Shown: positions 48,176 through 57,557, counted from the first letter of the stretch. The stretch is DNA of 64,000 nucleotides from Novosphingobium sp. 9 (GCF_025340265.1 NZ_CP022707.1:558001-622000), one strand, 5' to 3'. Notes: generated by a model not told the origin, from the sequence alone. A program made the numbers and translations.

Positions 48176-49198
48176 ATGTCGACTGAGATTTCCACCATTT
48201 CCGCCACGCTTCCCACCACCATGACCGCCATCGGCTACGATGCGCCGGGCGGTCCCGAGGTGCTGCGGCCCGAAACGCTGCCGATGCCTGTGCCGGGCGC
48301 GGGACAGGTGCTGATCAAGGTGGCCTTCGCAGGCGTGAACCGCCCCGACGTGGTCCAGCGCGAGGGCAATTATCCCCCGCCGCCGGGCGCTTCGCCGATA
48401 CCGGGCCTGGAAGTGTCCGGCACGGTCGTCGCGCTGGGTGAGGGCGTTACCGACCCGCTGCTCGGCATGCGGGTCTGCGCGCTGATCACCGGTGGCGGCT
48501 ATGCCGAATATGCGCTGGCCGATGCCGGACACTGCCTGCCGGTGCCGGACGACCTGCCGCTCGATCAGGCCGCCGCACTGCCCGAAACGCTGTTCACGGT
48601 GTGGCATAACGTGTTCGAGCGCGGTTTCGCGCGCGAGGGCGAGACGCTGCTGGTCCATGGCGGCACCAGCGGCATCGGCTCGATGGCGACGATGCTGGCG
48701 CGGCTGTTCGGCCTCACGGTCATCACCACCTGCGGTTCGCCCGAGAAGTGCGCGGCCTCGCTCCAGATCGGCGCGCATCACGCGATCGACTACAGGGCGA
48801 GCGATTTCGTCGAGGAAGTGCGCCGCATCACGCAGGGGCGCGGCGTCGATCTGGTGCTGGACATGGTGGCGGGCAGCTATGTCGCGCGCAACCTCAAGTG
48901 CCTTGCGCCCGAGGGTCGCCATGTCACCATCGCGGTGCAGGGCGGGGCGAAGGCGGAGATCAACATGGCTGTGGTCATGATGCGGCGCTACACGCTGACC
49001 GGATCGACGCTGCGGGCGCGCTCGGACGCGTTCAAGTCGCTGCTGGCGCAGGATCTGCACGAAAATGCCTGGCCGCTGGTCGAATCCGGTGCGTTGCGTC
49101 CGGTGATGGACCGCCGTTTCGCGCTGGCCGAGGCGGCTGCCGCGCACGCGTACATGGAATCGGGCGATCATGTCGGCAAGATCGTGCTGGAAGTCTGA
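48176..49198 (+). CDS. NAD(P)H-quinone oxidoreductase (zinc-free MDR, PIG3-like)
   Basis: 340 residues. The core begins TAIGYDAPGGPEVLRPETL and carries KVAFAGVNRPDVVQREGNYP, then GLEVSGTVVALGEG, the Rossmann motif VHGGTSGIGSMATMLARLFG and ALAEAAAAHAYMESGDHVGKIVLEV. Without zinc ligands it belongs to the NADPH:quinone reductase/PIG3 group. An in-frame ATG at 48221 (MTAIGYDAPGG) may be the true start; 48176 is kept because it precedes no other gene signal. DUF1192 is divergent from it. Confidence 0.87.
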   Translation: MSTEISTISATLPTTMTAIGYDAPGGPEVLRPETLPMPVPGAGQVLIKVAFAGVNRPDVVQREGNYPPPPGASPIPGLEVSGTVVALGEGVTDPLLGMRVCALITGGGYAEYALADAGHCLPVPDDLPLDQAAALPETLFTVWHNVFERGFAREGETLLVHGGTSGIGSMATMLARLFGLTVITTCGSPEKCAASLQIGAHHAIDYRASDFVEEVRRITQGRGVDLVLDMVAGSYVARNLKCLAPEGRHVTIAVQGGAKAEINMAVVMMRRYTLTGSTLRARSDAFKSLLAQDLHENAWPLVESGALRPVMDRRFALAEAAAAHAYMESGDHVGKIVLEV

Positions 49199-49288
49199 GG
49201 CAACAGGCTTAAGCTGACCCTGCGGCGGGGCGCCCGGACATCGGGCGGGGCTGAATGACGAAATACCGAACGGGCGGGACACAAGACG

Positions 49289-49909
49289 ATGACCGATAAA
49301 CTGGTGCTGCATGAAGATCCGCGCAGCGGCAACTGCTACAAGATCCAGCTGACGGCGGCGCTGCTCGGCCTGCCGCTGGAGCGTCGGCAGTACGACATCA
49401 TGCGCGGCGACACACGTACGCCCGAGTTTCTCTCGAAAGTGAACTCGAACGGGCGCATCCCGGTGTTGCAGGTCGGTGAGCGCTTCCTGCCGGAAAGCAA
49501 CGCGGCATGCTGGTATCTGGGCGAGAGCACGCATCTCGTGCCCGACAGCCGCTTCGAGCGCGCCGACATGCTGCGCTGGATGTTCTTCGAACAGTACAAC
49601 CACGAACCGAACATCGCCACGCTGCGCTTCTGGCTGGTCTATCTGGGGCAGGGTAACCTCAGCCCGCAGCAGCGCGAACAGATCATGGGCAAGCGCGCGG
49701 CGGGTGAAGCTGCGCTCAAGCTGATGGACGAGCATCTGACCGGCCGCGAATGGTTCGTCGGCGCTTCGGCCAGCCTCGCCGACATCGCGTTGTTCGCCTA
49801 TACCCATTTGGCGGAGGCGGGCGGGTTCAGCCTTGGCGATCACCCGGCGGTCTGCCGCTGGCTGGACCGGGTGCGCAAGCTGCCCGGCTTCGTGGCGATG
49901 GACACGTAA
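49289..49909 (+). CDS. glutathione S-transferase family protein
   Basis: 206 residues. The thioredoxin-like N-terminal domain has HEDPRSGNCYKIQLTAALLGL, SNGRIPVLQVGERFLPESNAA (cis-Pro and Glu-Ser glutathione contacts), followed by the helical domain with FVGASASLADIALFAYTHLA and a VCRWLDRVRKLPGF end. Substrate unknown. Ends about 146 bp before trcR, after a short gap that holds a 9-bp inverted repeat. Confidence 0.87.
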   Translation: MTDKLVLHEDPRSGNCYKIQLTAALLGLPLERRQYDIMRGDTRTPEFLSKVNSNGRIPVLQVGERFLPESNAACWYLGESTHLVPDSRFERADMLRWMFFEQYNHEPNIATLRFWLVYLGQGNLSPQQREQIMGKRAAGEAALKLMDEHLTGREWFVGASASLADIALFAYTHLAEAGGFSLGDHPAVCRWLDRVRKLPGFVAMDT

Positions 49910-49920
49910 GCAGGAGAGCC

Positions 49921-49950
49921 GTTGCAATCGGTCTCCCGATGGATTGCAAC
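49921..49950. repeat. short inverted repeat after the GST gene
   Basis: GTTGCAATC (49921-49929) and GATTGCAAC (49942-49950) are exact complements separated by 12 nt. It has no following T-run, so it may be an operator for trcR rather than a terminator; no other evidence supports either. Confidence 0.4.
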
Positions 49951-50055
49951 AAACCCCAAGCATGCGCTTGCCCAATGGCGTGAATTCGCCTAAACCGGCC
50001 CGGAACGGCCGCTCCGCGAGGGGCGGCCCTTATTGTTTCCGCTGGAGATAAAGAC

Positions 50056-50760
50056 ATGAGCCAGCCCGCTCCGCTGATGCCGCACGCGACCGCCGCCTGG
50101 CTGGTCGACAACACGGCGCTGTCGTTCGAACAGATCGCAGAGTTCTGCGGTCTGCACATGCTCGAAGTCCAGGCCATGGCCGACGACCTCACCTCGAGCA
50201 AGTACACCGGTCGCGATCCGGTGCGCTCGGGCGAACTGACCATGGACGAGATCGAGAAGGGTCAGGCCGATCCTGCGTACAAGCTGCGCATGCACAAGAT
50301 CCCGGTCACTTCGAACCGCACCAAGGGCCCGCGCTACACGCCGGTCTCGAAGCGTCAGGACAAGCCGGACGGCATTGCCTGGATCCTGCGCAACCACCCT
50401 GAGGTTTCGGACGCGCAGGTCGGCAAGCTGATCGGCACCACCCGCAACACCATCGCCGCGATCCGCGACCGTTCGCACTGGAACATCGCGAACATCACGC
50501 CCAAGGACCCGGTGACGCTGGGCCTGTGCTCGCAGCGCGAGCTGGACGCGATCGTCGCCAAGGCCGCCAAGAAGGCCGGGATCACCGACGACGGCCAGGG
50601 CGATCAGCGCCTGACCGACGACCGTCAGGCCCTGATCGACGAACTGCGTGCCGAGCGTGAGGCCGCCTCGCGCGCGTCGAGCGAAGCCGCGCAGGAAGCC
50701 GAAGTCGCCCGCTGGCTCGAAGCCAAGCGCGCTGCCGAGCGGGAAGCCGGCGAAAGCTGA
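50056..50760 (+). CDS. trcR: cell cycle transcriptional regulator TrcR (DUF1013)
   Basis: 234 residues. Two conserved blocks: HATAAWLVDNTALSFEQIAEFCG ... LEVQAMAD and the central RNHPEVSDAQVGKLIGTTRNTI with NIANITPKDPVTLGLCSQREL, then an acidic, Ala/Glu-rich helical tail. This matches DUF1013/TrcR, a CtrA-regulated factor in Caulobacter. Function here is inferred from the family. A G/C hairpin with a T-run follows the stop. Confidence 0.88.
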   Translation: MSQPAPLMPHATAAWLVDNTALSFEQIAEFCGLHMLEVQAMADDLTSSKYTGRDPVRSGELTMDEIEKGQADPAYKLRMHKIPVTSNRTKGPRYTPVSKRQDKPDGIAWILRNHPEVSDAQVGKLIGTTRNTIAAIRDRSHWNIANITPKDPVTLGLCSQRELDAIVAKAAKKAGITDDGQGDQRLTDDRQALIDELRAEREAASRASSEAAQEAEVARWLEAKRAAEREAGES

Positions 50761-50789
50761 GCTTTTCCGTTACCGGATCAAAGACGCAA

Positions 50790-50816
50790 GAAGGGGCCTC
50801 GCAAGGGCCCCTTTTT
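50790..50816 (+). terminator. terminator after trcR
   Basis: GGGGCC (50793-50798) and GGCCCC (50806-50811) pair around a 7-nt loop and are followed by TTTTT, about 30 bp after the trcR stop. Confidence 0.8.
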
Positions 50817-50843
50817 CGTATCTGCCGAAGTCTGCGTCAGGCT

Positions 50844-51722
50844 TCACGCGCGTTCGTCCAGCAGCGCCAGCAGGGCATCGGCGGCGCGGGTGCGATAGCG
50901 CTCCTTGTGGCGCAGGCCGTGGAAGGCGCGGGCGGGAAACACGAAAGGCGCGGCATGGAGCGTGCCCGCCGCCAGCGCCGGGGCCACCACAAGGCCGGAA
51001 AGCACGGCGATGCCTACGCCTGCCTCCACCGCCGTGCGCACGCTTTCGTTGGAGGGCAGTACCAGCACCGCGTCGCGCGCGTCGGGGTCCAGGCCCTGTT
51101 CGCGCAGCGTCTCCTCGAAGCTGGAGCGCGTGCCCGATCCCTGCTCGCGCATGACCCATGGGATGCCGGGGGCGACCAGCGCGGGCAAGGTGGCGTCGGG
51201 CGCGAAAGGCGTGGCGCTGACCAGCACCAGCCGGTCCGCACCCAGCACCCAGTGCGCCAGCGCGGGATCGTCCACCTCGCCCTCGACGATGCCAAGGTCG
51301 GCAAGCCCTTCGTGGACTTGCGCGGCGGCCTGTTCGGTATTGGCGATGGCAAGTTCCACGGCGATGGCCGGATAGCGCTGGCGGAAGGCGGCGAGCACCG
51401 GGGGGAGCCAGTAGGCAGCGATGGTCTGACTGGCGACCAGCCGCAGCCGTCCGCGCGAAAGGCCGCCCAGTTCCTCCAGCATCACTTGCGTCGCCTCGGC
51501 CTGCGCCAGCAGTCCGCGCGCTTCGGGGAGGAACAGCTGCCCCGCCTCAGTCAGGGTGATCCCGCGTCCGACGCGGTGAAACAGCTTGACGCCGTGGCGC
51601 TCCTCCAGCGCGGCGATGGCCGAGGATACTGCCGACTGCGTGAGGTTCAGTGCCCGCGCGGCGGCGGTCATGTGCTCGCGCTCGGCCACGGCGACGAAGA
51701 TGCGCAACTGTTCGAGAGTCAT
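50844..51722 (-). CDS. LysR family transcriptional regulator
   Basis: 292 residues. The N-terminal winged helix-turn-helix is LEQLRIFVAVAEREHMTAAA, LNLTQSAVSSAIAALEER; the substrate-binding domain (about 90-292) has LVASQTIAAYWLPPVLAAF. It is divergent from the YeiH-type exporter gene and so most likely controls it. The closest named group by pattern is the CysB/CbbR type, but the effector cannot be read from sequence. Confidence 0.9.
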   Translation of the reverse strand: MTLEQLRIFVAVAEREHMTAAARALNLTQSAVSSAIAALEERHGVKLFHRVGRGITLTEAGQLFLPEARGLLAQAEATQVMLEELGGLSRGRLRLVASQTIAAYWLPPVLAAFRQRYPAIAVELAIANTEQAAAQVHEGLADLGIVEGEVDDPALAHWVLGADRLVLVSATPFAPDATLPALVAPGIPWVMREQGSGTRSSFEETLREQGLDPDARDAVLVLPSNESVRTAVEAGVGIAVLSGLVVAPALAAGTLHAAPFVFPARAFHGLRHKERYRTRAADALLALLDERA

Positions 51723-51830
51723 GGCGAGACCCTTGCACTATTCATCAAATAAATCGATTAAAATGATATAAATGAAGCGTTGGATAGATGAATGGCGCAG
51801 GCGTAGCTGAAGGGGCGAAAGGAATGTCCC
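51723..51830. promoter_or_regulatory. LysR/YeiH divergent intergenic region
   Basis: Short AT-rich stretch (about 51740-51778) containing TTCAT ... ATGAA as arms of an imperfect palindrome around ATCGAT. This is the expected place for a LysR-type operator and both promoters. Confidence 0.5.
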
Positions 51831-52904
51831 ATGCGCGCTTTCGCGTCCTCCATCGCTCTCCCCAAGGCCCTTCATGCCCCGATCCTCACGCTTGCGCCTG
51901 TTCGCAAGGTGCTGCCGGGGCTCGGGCTCTGCCTTGCGGTCACGCTTGCTGCCTATGCGCTGGGGGGCGTGGAGCGTGCCATGGCGGGCAAGGCCTGGCT
52001 GGAGGCGCTGGTGCTGGCGATCGTGCTGGGCACGGCGTTGCGCAGCCTGTGGAACCCGTCCGGGCGCTGGCATGCGGGGATCGCCTTCAGCGCCAAGTAT
52101 CTGCTGGAGATCGCGGTCGTGCTGCTGGGCCTGTCGGTCAGCGCGGGTACGATCCTGTCGGCAGGCCCGGCGCTGCTGGGCGGGATCGCGGGCGTGGTCG
52201 CGCTGGCCATCGCAGTGAGCTTTGCCATCGGGCGCCTGCTCGGCCTGCCGGTCCGCATGGCGCTGCTGATTGCCTGTGGCAACTCGATCTGCGGCAATTC
52301 GGCCATCGCCGCCGTCGCCCCGGTGATCGGTGCGGACGGCGAGGAGGTGGCAGGCTCGATCGCCTTTACCGCCGTGCTGGGCGTGGCCGTCGTGCTGGGC
52401 CTGCCGGTGCTTGGCCTTGCACTGGGAATGAGCGCGACCGCGTTCGGCGCCTTCGCCGGGCTGACGGTCTACGCCGTGCCGCAGGTGATCGCGGCGACGG
52501 CGCCGATGGGCACCGCCGCCATCCATATGGGCACGCTGGTCAAGCTGGTGCGGGTGATGATGCTCGGCCCGGTGTGCCTTACGCTCTCACTGCTGATGCC
52601 GCGCAAGATGGAAGAGGCGCAACGCAAAGGGCCTGCCATCGGCCATCTGGTGCCGTGGTTCATCATCGGGTTTCTGCTGCTGGTCGCGGTGCGTTCGGCC
52701 GGACTGGTGCCGCAGGCCGTGGTCGCTCCCGCCGGGCATCTGGCGACCGGACTGACGGTGGTGTCGATGGCGGCGCTGGGCCTTGGCGTCGATGTGCGCA
52801 GCGTGGCGCGGGCCGGAGGCCGGGCGACCGTGGCCGTGGTCGGCTCGCTCGCCCTGCTGGGCGCGGTGAGTTACGCGCTGCTGATGGTGGTCGGGCTGGT
52901 CTGA
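51831..52904 (+). CDS. YeiH family putative sulfate exporter
   Basis: 357 residues with about ten hydrophobic segments. The family pattern is seen in LGLSVSAGTILSAGPALLGG, LLIACGNSICGNSAIAAVAP, VYAVPQVIAATAPMG and TAAIHMGTLVKLVRVMMLGP. YeiH proteins are membrane carriers of unknown natural substrate, some linked to sulfonate or sulfate export. The likely regulator is the divergent LysR gene. Confidence 0.87.
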   Translation: MRAFASSIALPKALHAPILTLAPVRKVLPGLGLCLAVTLAAYALGGVERAMAGKAWLEALVLAIVLGTALRSLWNPSGRWHAGIAFSAKYLLEIAVVLLGLSVSAGTILSAGPALLGGIAGVVALAIAVSFAIGRLLGLPVRMALLIACGNSICGNSAIAAVAPVIGADGEEVAGSIAFTAVLGVAVVLGLPVLGLALGMSATAFGAFAGLTVYAVPQVIAATAPMGTAAIHMGTLVKLVRVMMLGPVCLTLSLLMPRKMEEAQRKGPAIGHLVPWFIIGFLLLVAVRSAGLVPQAVVAPAGHLATGLTVVSMAALGLGVDVRSVARAGGRATVAVVGSLALLGAVSYALLMVVGLV

Positions 52905-52929
52905 CGCCTGATGTCTGGCGGATAATCCG

Positions 52930-52973
52930 TAGCGAAGCCGACCGGCTTTCCCCGCCGTCGGCCAGCTTCGCTA
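52930..52973. terminator. hairpin between convergent yeiH-type and bactofilin genes
   Basis: TAGCGAAGC and GCTTCGCTA (9 bp) flank an inner CGAC/GTCG stem. It lies between two convergent genes and may stop both. Confidence 0.6.
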
Positions 52974-52986
52974 TAGCTTTGTTACT

Positions 52987-53388
52987 TTACTGCGCCGCGA
53001 TCGCCAGCGGCGGCTTCGCCGTGATCGAAGGCGCCAGATCGCCGCCGCTGGGCGACAGGCGACCGTCGATCTGCGCGCCCTGCTCGATGGTGAGCGCGTC
53101 GTAATGCACATCGCCGACGATCCGCGCGGTCTTGAGGATCACCACTTCGCGCGCGGTGATCGTGCCCTTGACGGTGCCCGAGATGCGCGCGGTCTTGGCC
53201 TTGATGGCGCCGGTGATCTCGCTGCCTTCGCCCTGGACGAGGCCCTGGCAGGTGATGTCGCCCTCGACCCGGCCATCGACGTGAAGGTCGGCAGAGGCGT
53301 TGACGTCGCCTTTCACCGAGACGTCGGGGCTGAGGATCGAGAAGGTCGAGGCCATGCCGCTGCGCGGCGCGATGTGGGGACGGGGCAT
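52987..53388 (-). CDS. bactofilin (polymer-forming cytoskeletal protein)
   Basis: 133 residues. The beta-helical core is FSILSPDVSVKGDVNASADL, DGRVEGDITCQG, TGAIKAKTARISGTVKGTI, AREVVILKTARIVGDVHY and TIEQGAQIDGRL, followed by a Pro/Ser tail. Bactofilins form filaments on the inner membrane. Its ATG directly follows the stop of the M23 gene (TAAATG), so the two are coupled. This pairing with an M23 hydrolase is common and suggests local cell-wall growth or stalk/pole shaping. Confidence 0.9.
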   Translation of the reverse strand: MPRPHIAPRSGMASTFSILSPDVSVKGDVNASADLHVDGRVEGDITCQGLVQGEGSEITGAIKAKTARISGTVKGTITAREVVILKTARIVGDVHYDALTIEQGAQIDGRLSPSGGDLAPSITAKPPLAIAAQ

Positions 53389-54576
53389 TTAGCGGGTTTC
53401 CTGCTGCTGGACGTTGCGGGCGGCCTCCAGGAAAGGCCGGGGATTGACCGGGTTGCCGTTGACCCGGACTTCGAAATGGAGATGCGATCCGGTCGAGCGG
53501 CCGGTGCTGCCCATGCGGGCGATCTGCGTACCGGCGTCGACTTTCTCGCCGACATGGGCATCGAAGCCTGAAAGGTGGCCATAGCGCGTCATCAGCCCGT
53601 TGCCGTGGCTGACCTCGACACAGTTGCCATAGCCGCTGCGCTGGCCGACGAAAGTGACGGTGCCCTTGGCGGCGGCATAGATCGGCGAGCCCATCGGGCC
53701 GGGGAAGTCGAGCCCGGCATGGAAGGCGCTGGCGCCGGTGAACGGGTCCGAACGGTAGCCGTAGCTCGACGAGACATAGGCGACATGCGCCGGCGAGACC
53801 TGCGGGATGCTGGCCAGGCCGTTCTCCAGCGAATCCATCCGGGCGAGACTCTTGCCCAGCGCCCTGAAGCGCGGGTCGATGGTGCCATGCGTGCCGGTCG
53901 AGAGTAGTTGCAGCGGGCCACCCTCGGCGGCGCGGGCGCGGACCATCATCGCGTTGGGATTGAGGCCGAGGCCACGGATCTGTGCAACGGCGCTCTCGCT
54001 GCGGGCGTCGGCATAGCGGGTGAGTCGGTCCACCATCGCGAACTGCTGCGCCTCGATCCGGTCAAGCTGGGCCGACGTGGGCAGGCCGCGCAGCGACAGG
54101 ACGGCGGCGCTGATCTTGTTCGGGTCGGTTGCGGTAGAGGCTGATGCGGCAGGGGAGGTCTCCAGCGCGGCATCGGTGGCGCCGTCCGAACCGAGATGGG
54201 CGTCCATCAGCTGTTCGAGCACCTGCTGGCGGCGGGCGAGGTCTTCGGTGCGGGCTTCCACGCCTTCGCGGTAGCGGGCGAGGCGCGCCTGCTCCTGCGC
54301 GACCTGCGCCTCGCGTCCGGCGAGCGCGGTCTGGCGGTCTCCCGCTGCGGCATGGCCCAGCGCCAGCGCGCCGAGCGAGGCAGCCGAACCGCCGACCAGC
54401 GCGAATGCGACCGCCGCCGCCGCGATCTGCGTGCGCGAGGACAGTTTCACAAAGCGGATCTGTCCTTGCGACCGCACGATGAACTCGCGGTCGGCAAAGG
54501 CATTCCGCAGGCGCTGTTTCAGCACCGCGACATTCGGTAAGTTCAAGACGACCCCGCCACAAAGCCGGAACGGCAC
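53389..54576 (-). CDS. M23 family metallopeptidase, bactofilin-associated
   Basis: 395 residues. A cytoplasmic N-terminus (FADREFIVRSQGQIRFVKLS), one membrane segment (about 52-73), a long coiled-coil region (about 80-115), a helical linker and the M23 domain: SSSYGYRSDPFTGASAFHAGLD (His/Asp), YGHLSGF and STGSHLHFEVRVNG (HxH). All zinc ligands are present. The start is assigned to GTG 54576; other alternatives (TTG about 54545) exist. It is immediately followed by the bactofilin gene. Confidence 0.88.
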   Translation of the reverse strand: MPFRLCGGVVLNLPNVAVLKQRLRNAFADREFIVRSQGQIRFVKLSSRTQIAAAAVAFALVGGSAASLGALALGHAAAGDRQTALAGREAQVAQEQARLARYREGVEARTEDLARRQQVLEQLMDAHLGSDGATDAALETSPAASASTATDPNKISAAVLSLRGLPTSAQLDRIEAQQFAMVDRLTRYADARSESAVAQIRGLGLNPNAMMVRARAAEGGPLQLLSTGTHGTIDPRFRALGKSLARMDSLENGLASIPQVSPAHVAYVSSSYGYRSDPFTGASAFHAGLDFPGPMGSPIYAAAKGTVTFVGQRSGYGNCVEVSHGNGLMTRYGHLSGFDAHVGEKVDAGTQIARMGSTGRSTGSHLHFEVRVNGNPVNPRPFLEAARNVQQQETR

Positions 54577-54837
54577 GCCCGATCAGAGCGCCGCTTCCGC
54601 AAGGCCGCTGCGCTAGCAAAACCGCCGCGCTCTGGCGAATCCGCCCGCCGTAATCTTCCGTAGATTCGGGCCGAGTCGAAATCGGCAGGCGATGAACGGA
54701 TGCCCGGTGTCGCATGCCCGTTACGTGTGCCGTTGCCCTGTGGTCCTGCGAATCGCCGGAACGCGCGCGAATCTGCCATTTCCGGCCAGTGACAGGGCGG
54801 TGACAGGCGCGTACGTCGATGATAGGACACGCAGCCT

Positions 54838-56127
54838 ATGGAACAGGATCTTCAGCTCGCCCCCGTCGCCACGACGGAAACGCCCGAAGCGCTCGTCGCC
54901 CGCTTTGCGCGCGATGGCCGCGCGGCGCAGGCCGTGCTCGCCACCTTGAGTGACGAGGCCAAGCGTGCCGCGCTCGTCAGCGCCGCCGCCGCGCTGCGGG
55001 CCGCAGAGCCAGCGATCCTCGAAGCCAACGCGCAGGACATCGCCGCGGGCGAGGCCAAAGGGCTGTCGGGCGCGATGCTCGACCGCCTGCGTCTCGACGC
55101 CGGGCGCCTTGCCGGGATCGCCGATGCCGTCGATCAGGTGGCGGTGCTCGCCGATCCGGTGGGCGAGGTGATTTCGGCAAGCGAGCGGCCCAACGGCCTC
55201 AAGCTGTCGCGCGTGCGTATTCCCATCGGGCTGATCGGGATCATCTACGAAAGCCGCCCCAATGTGACGGCGGATGCGGCGGCGCTGTGCCTGCGCTCGG
55301 GCAATGCCGTGCTGCTGCGCGGCGGCAGCGAGGCGCTGCATTCGAACCGCGCGATCCTGTCCGCGATGGTCGCAGGGCTCGAAGCCGCGGGCGTTCCCGG
55401 CGCGGCGGTGCAACTGGTGCCCACGCAGGACCGTGCGGTCGTCGGCGCGATGCTGACGGCGGCGGGGCTGATCGACATGATCGTGCCGCGCGGGGGCAAG
55501 AGCCTGGTCGCGCGCGTGCAGGCCGATGCCCGCGTGCCGGTGCTCGCCCACCTCGACGGGCTTTGCCATACCTATGTGCACGAGGCCGCCGATCCCGAGA
55601 TGGCACGCGCGCTGACGCTCAATGCCAAGATGCGTCGCACCGGCATCTGCGGCTCGATGGAGACGCTGCTGCTCGACGCGCGCTTCCCCGAAAGCGCTTC
55701 GGTGGTTGCCGGGCTGATCGAGGCGGGCTGCGAAGTGCGCGGCGATGCCCGCGCCCGTGCGCTCGACCCGCGCGTGCTGCCCGCCACCGACGAGGACTGG
55801 GATACCGAATATCTCGACGCGGTGCTGTCGGTCGCGGTGGTCGATGGCCTCGATGCCGCGCTTGCGCATATCGCCAAGCACTCCTCGCACCACACCGATG
55901 CCATCGTCACGGCGGATGCGGAGGTGGCGGAGCGCTTCCTCAATGCAGTCGACAGCGCGATCGTGATGGTCAATGCCTCCAGCCAGTTCGCCGATGGCGG
56001 CGAGTTCGGGCTGGGTGCCGAGATCGGTATCGCCACCGGGCGCCTCCACGCGCGCGGGCCGGTCGCGCTGGAAGGGCTGACCACCTACAAGTGGCAGGTG
56101 CGCGGGACCGGGCAGGCGCGCCCGTAA
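54838..56127 (+). CDS. proA: glutamate-5-semialdehyde dehydrogenase (gamma-glutamyl phosphate reductase)
   Basis: 429 residues, aldehyde dehydrogenase superfamily. RIPIGLIGIIYESRPNVTADAA, ALCLRSGNAVLLRGGSEALHSN, the catalytic Cys in KMRRTGICGSMETLLLD and the C-terminal NASSQFADGGEFGLGAEIGI identify ProA. It reduces glutamyl-5-phosphate in proline synthesis. It is the first gene of a plus-strand string proA-nadD-rsfS-rlmH-envC-ctpA; a terminator before nadD is not evident. Confidence 0.95.
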   Translation: MEQDLQLAPVATTETPEALVARFARDGRAAQAVLATLSDEAKRAALVSAAAALRAAEPAILEANAQDIAAGEAKGLSGAMLDRLRLDAGRLAGIADAVDQVAVLADPVGEVISASERPNGLKLSRVRIPIGLIGIIYESRPNVTADAAALCLRSGNAVLLRGGSEALHSNRAILSAMVAGLEAAGVPGAAVQLVPTQDRAVVGAMLTAAGLIDMIVPRGGKSLVARVQADARVPVLAHLDGLCHTYVHEAADPEMARALTLNAKMRRTGICGSMETLLLDARFPESASVVAGLIEAGCEVRGDARARALDPRVLPATDEDWDTEYLDAVLSVAVVDGLDAALAHIAKHSSHHTDAIVTADAEVAERFLNAVDSAIVMVNASSQFADGGEFGLGAEIGIATGRLHARGPVALEGLTTYKWQVRGTGQARP

Positions 56128-56152
56128 GAACCGGCGCGCCGACGCAAGCCTG

Positions 56153-56851
56153 GTGACTCTGACCTTCGTGACTCGACCGACCATGATCCGCAGCGGCCCG
56201 GTGACCGGGCTGCTGGGCGGCAGCTTCAACCCGGCGCACGGCGGGCACCGGCGCATCACGCTGTTCGCGGCCGAGGCGCTGGCGCTCGACGAGGTGTGGT
56301 GGCTGGTATCTCCCGGCAATCCGCTCAAGGCGAAAGAGGGCATGGCGCCGCTGGCGGCACGCTGCGAATCGGCACAGAAGCAGGCCCGTCGCGCGCGGAT
56401 TCGCGTGACCGCGCTGGAGCGCGAACTGGGCACCCGCTACACGGTCGACACGCTGCGCGCGGTGCTGAAACGCTGGCCGAAACGTCGCTTCGTGTGGCTG
56501 ATGGGAGCGGACAATCTGGCCCAGTTGCACCGCTGGAAGGACTGGCGAACGCTGGCGCGACTCATGCCGATTGCGGTTGTCGCCCGTCCGGGGTATGATG
56601 ATGCCGTCGTCGCGAGCCCCGCGATGGCCTGGTTGAGGCGTTTCCGGCGGCCTTTGTCCAGTCTCGAGCGGCCGGAAAGGTGGAGCGCACCGGTACTGGT
56701 GACATTGCGGTTCGATCCCGACACGCGGTCGGCCACGGCGATACGCCGGGCAGATCCGGACTGGGCCCGAAAGTCTACGACACGGCTTTCGAGAGGTCGG
56801 CAGCTTCGTGACCAGGTCACGCGGCGCCTGATTTCCGGCACTTGGTCGTGA
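56153..56851 (+). CDS. nadD: nicotinate-nucleotide adenylyltransferase
   Basis: 232 residues. TGLLGGSFNPAHGGHRRITL holds the HxGH nucleotidyltransferase motif; LVSPGNPLKAKEGM, RYTVDTLRAVLK and WLMGADNLAQLHRWKDW are typical of NadD; the C-terminal phosphate motif is a variant (SATAIRRADPDW). It makes nicotinate adenine dinucleotide in NAD synthesis. GTG 56153 is used; ATG 56183 (MIRSGPVTG) is also possible. Confidence 0.93.
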   Translation: MTLTFVTRPTMIRSGPVTGLLGGSFNPAHGGHRRITLFAAEALALDEVWWLVSPGNPLKAKEGMAPLAARCESAQKQARRARIRVTALERELGTRYTVDTLRAVLKRWPKRRFVWLMGADNLAQLHRWKDWRTLARLMPIAVVARPGYDDAVVASPAMAWLRRFRRPLSSLERPERWSAPVLVTLRFDPDTRSATAIRRADPDWARKSTTRLSRGRQLRDQVTRRLISGTWS

Positions 56852-56976
56852 TACGAGAAGCAGCCTCTCCCCTCGCCCCCGACAACGACAAGACCCGATC
56901 GCGCGCGGTCGTGCGGCAACCCGTCCGGGTTTGCCGCCGAATGTGCCGGTCCCTGAAAGGAGCACACACGACCTAG

Positions 56977-57405
56977 ATGCCACAGGCACAAACCCAGCCG
57001 GAATCGACCGGCATTTCTGCCCCGACCGCGAGCCAGACCGGGACCGCGAACCTGCCCACGGTCGAATCCGACGATCCCTTGCTGTCGCTCGTCCTGCGTT
57101 CGCTCGACGATGATCAGGCGCAGGAGCTCGTCACGATCGATCTGGGCGGTAAGTCCAGCATCGCCGATTTCATGGTGATCGCCTCGGGCCGTTCGACCCG
57201 TCAGGTTGCCGCGATGGCCCAGAAACTGGGTGAGCGCATCAAGCAGGGCGGCTTCGGCCATGCCCGTGTCGAAGGCCTTCCCGCAGCCGACTGGGTGCTG
57301 GTCGATGCCGGCGGCGTTGTCGTCCACCTGTTCCGCCCCGAAGTGCGCACGTTCTACAATCTGGAACGTATGTGGGGCTTTGACGGACCCAGCGGCGCCG
57401 CCTGA
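56977..57405 (+). CDS. rsfS: ribosome silencing factor RsfS
   Basis: 142 residues. A non-conserved N-terminus of about 30 residues is followed by LSLVLRSLDDDQAQELVTIDL, IADFMVIASGRSTRQVAAMA, PAADWVLVDAGGVVVHLFRPEVRTFYNLERMW, which are typical of RsfS. It binds uL14 and blocks subunit joining in starvation. The next gene is rlmH, the conserved partner. (Motifs span residues about 36-130.). Confidence 0.93.
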   Translation: MPQAQTQPESTGISAPTASQTGTANLPTVESDDPLLSLVLRSLDDDQAQELVTIDLGGKSSIADFMVIASGRSTRQVAAMAQKLGERIKQGGFGHARVEGLPAADWVLVDAGGVVVHLFRPEVRTFYNLERMWGFDGPSGAA

Positions 57406-57557
57406 TCGCGGCCGATATGTCGGGCGCCTCGGCTGTCATGTCGAGGCGACACATATCAACCGGGCAGGCCTTGTCGGGGCGCTTTCAAGCGATCGAAGGC
57501 CTGCGCAAGTCCATGTAGGGCTTGCGCCGGGCGCCGTGCTGGCGCACCGCCTGTCCC

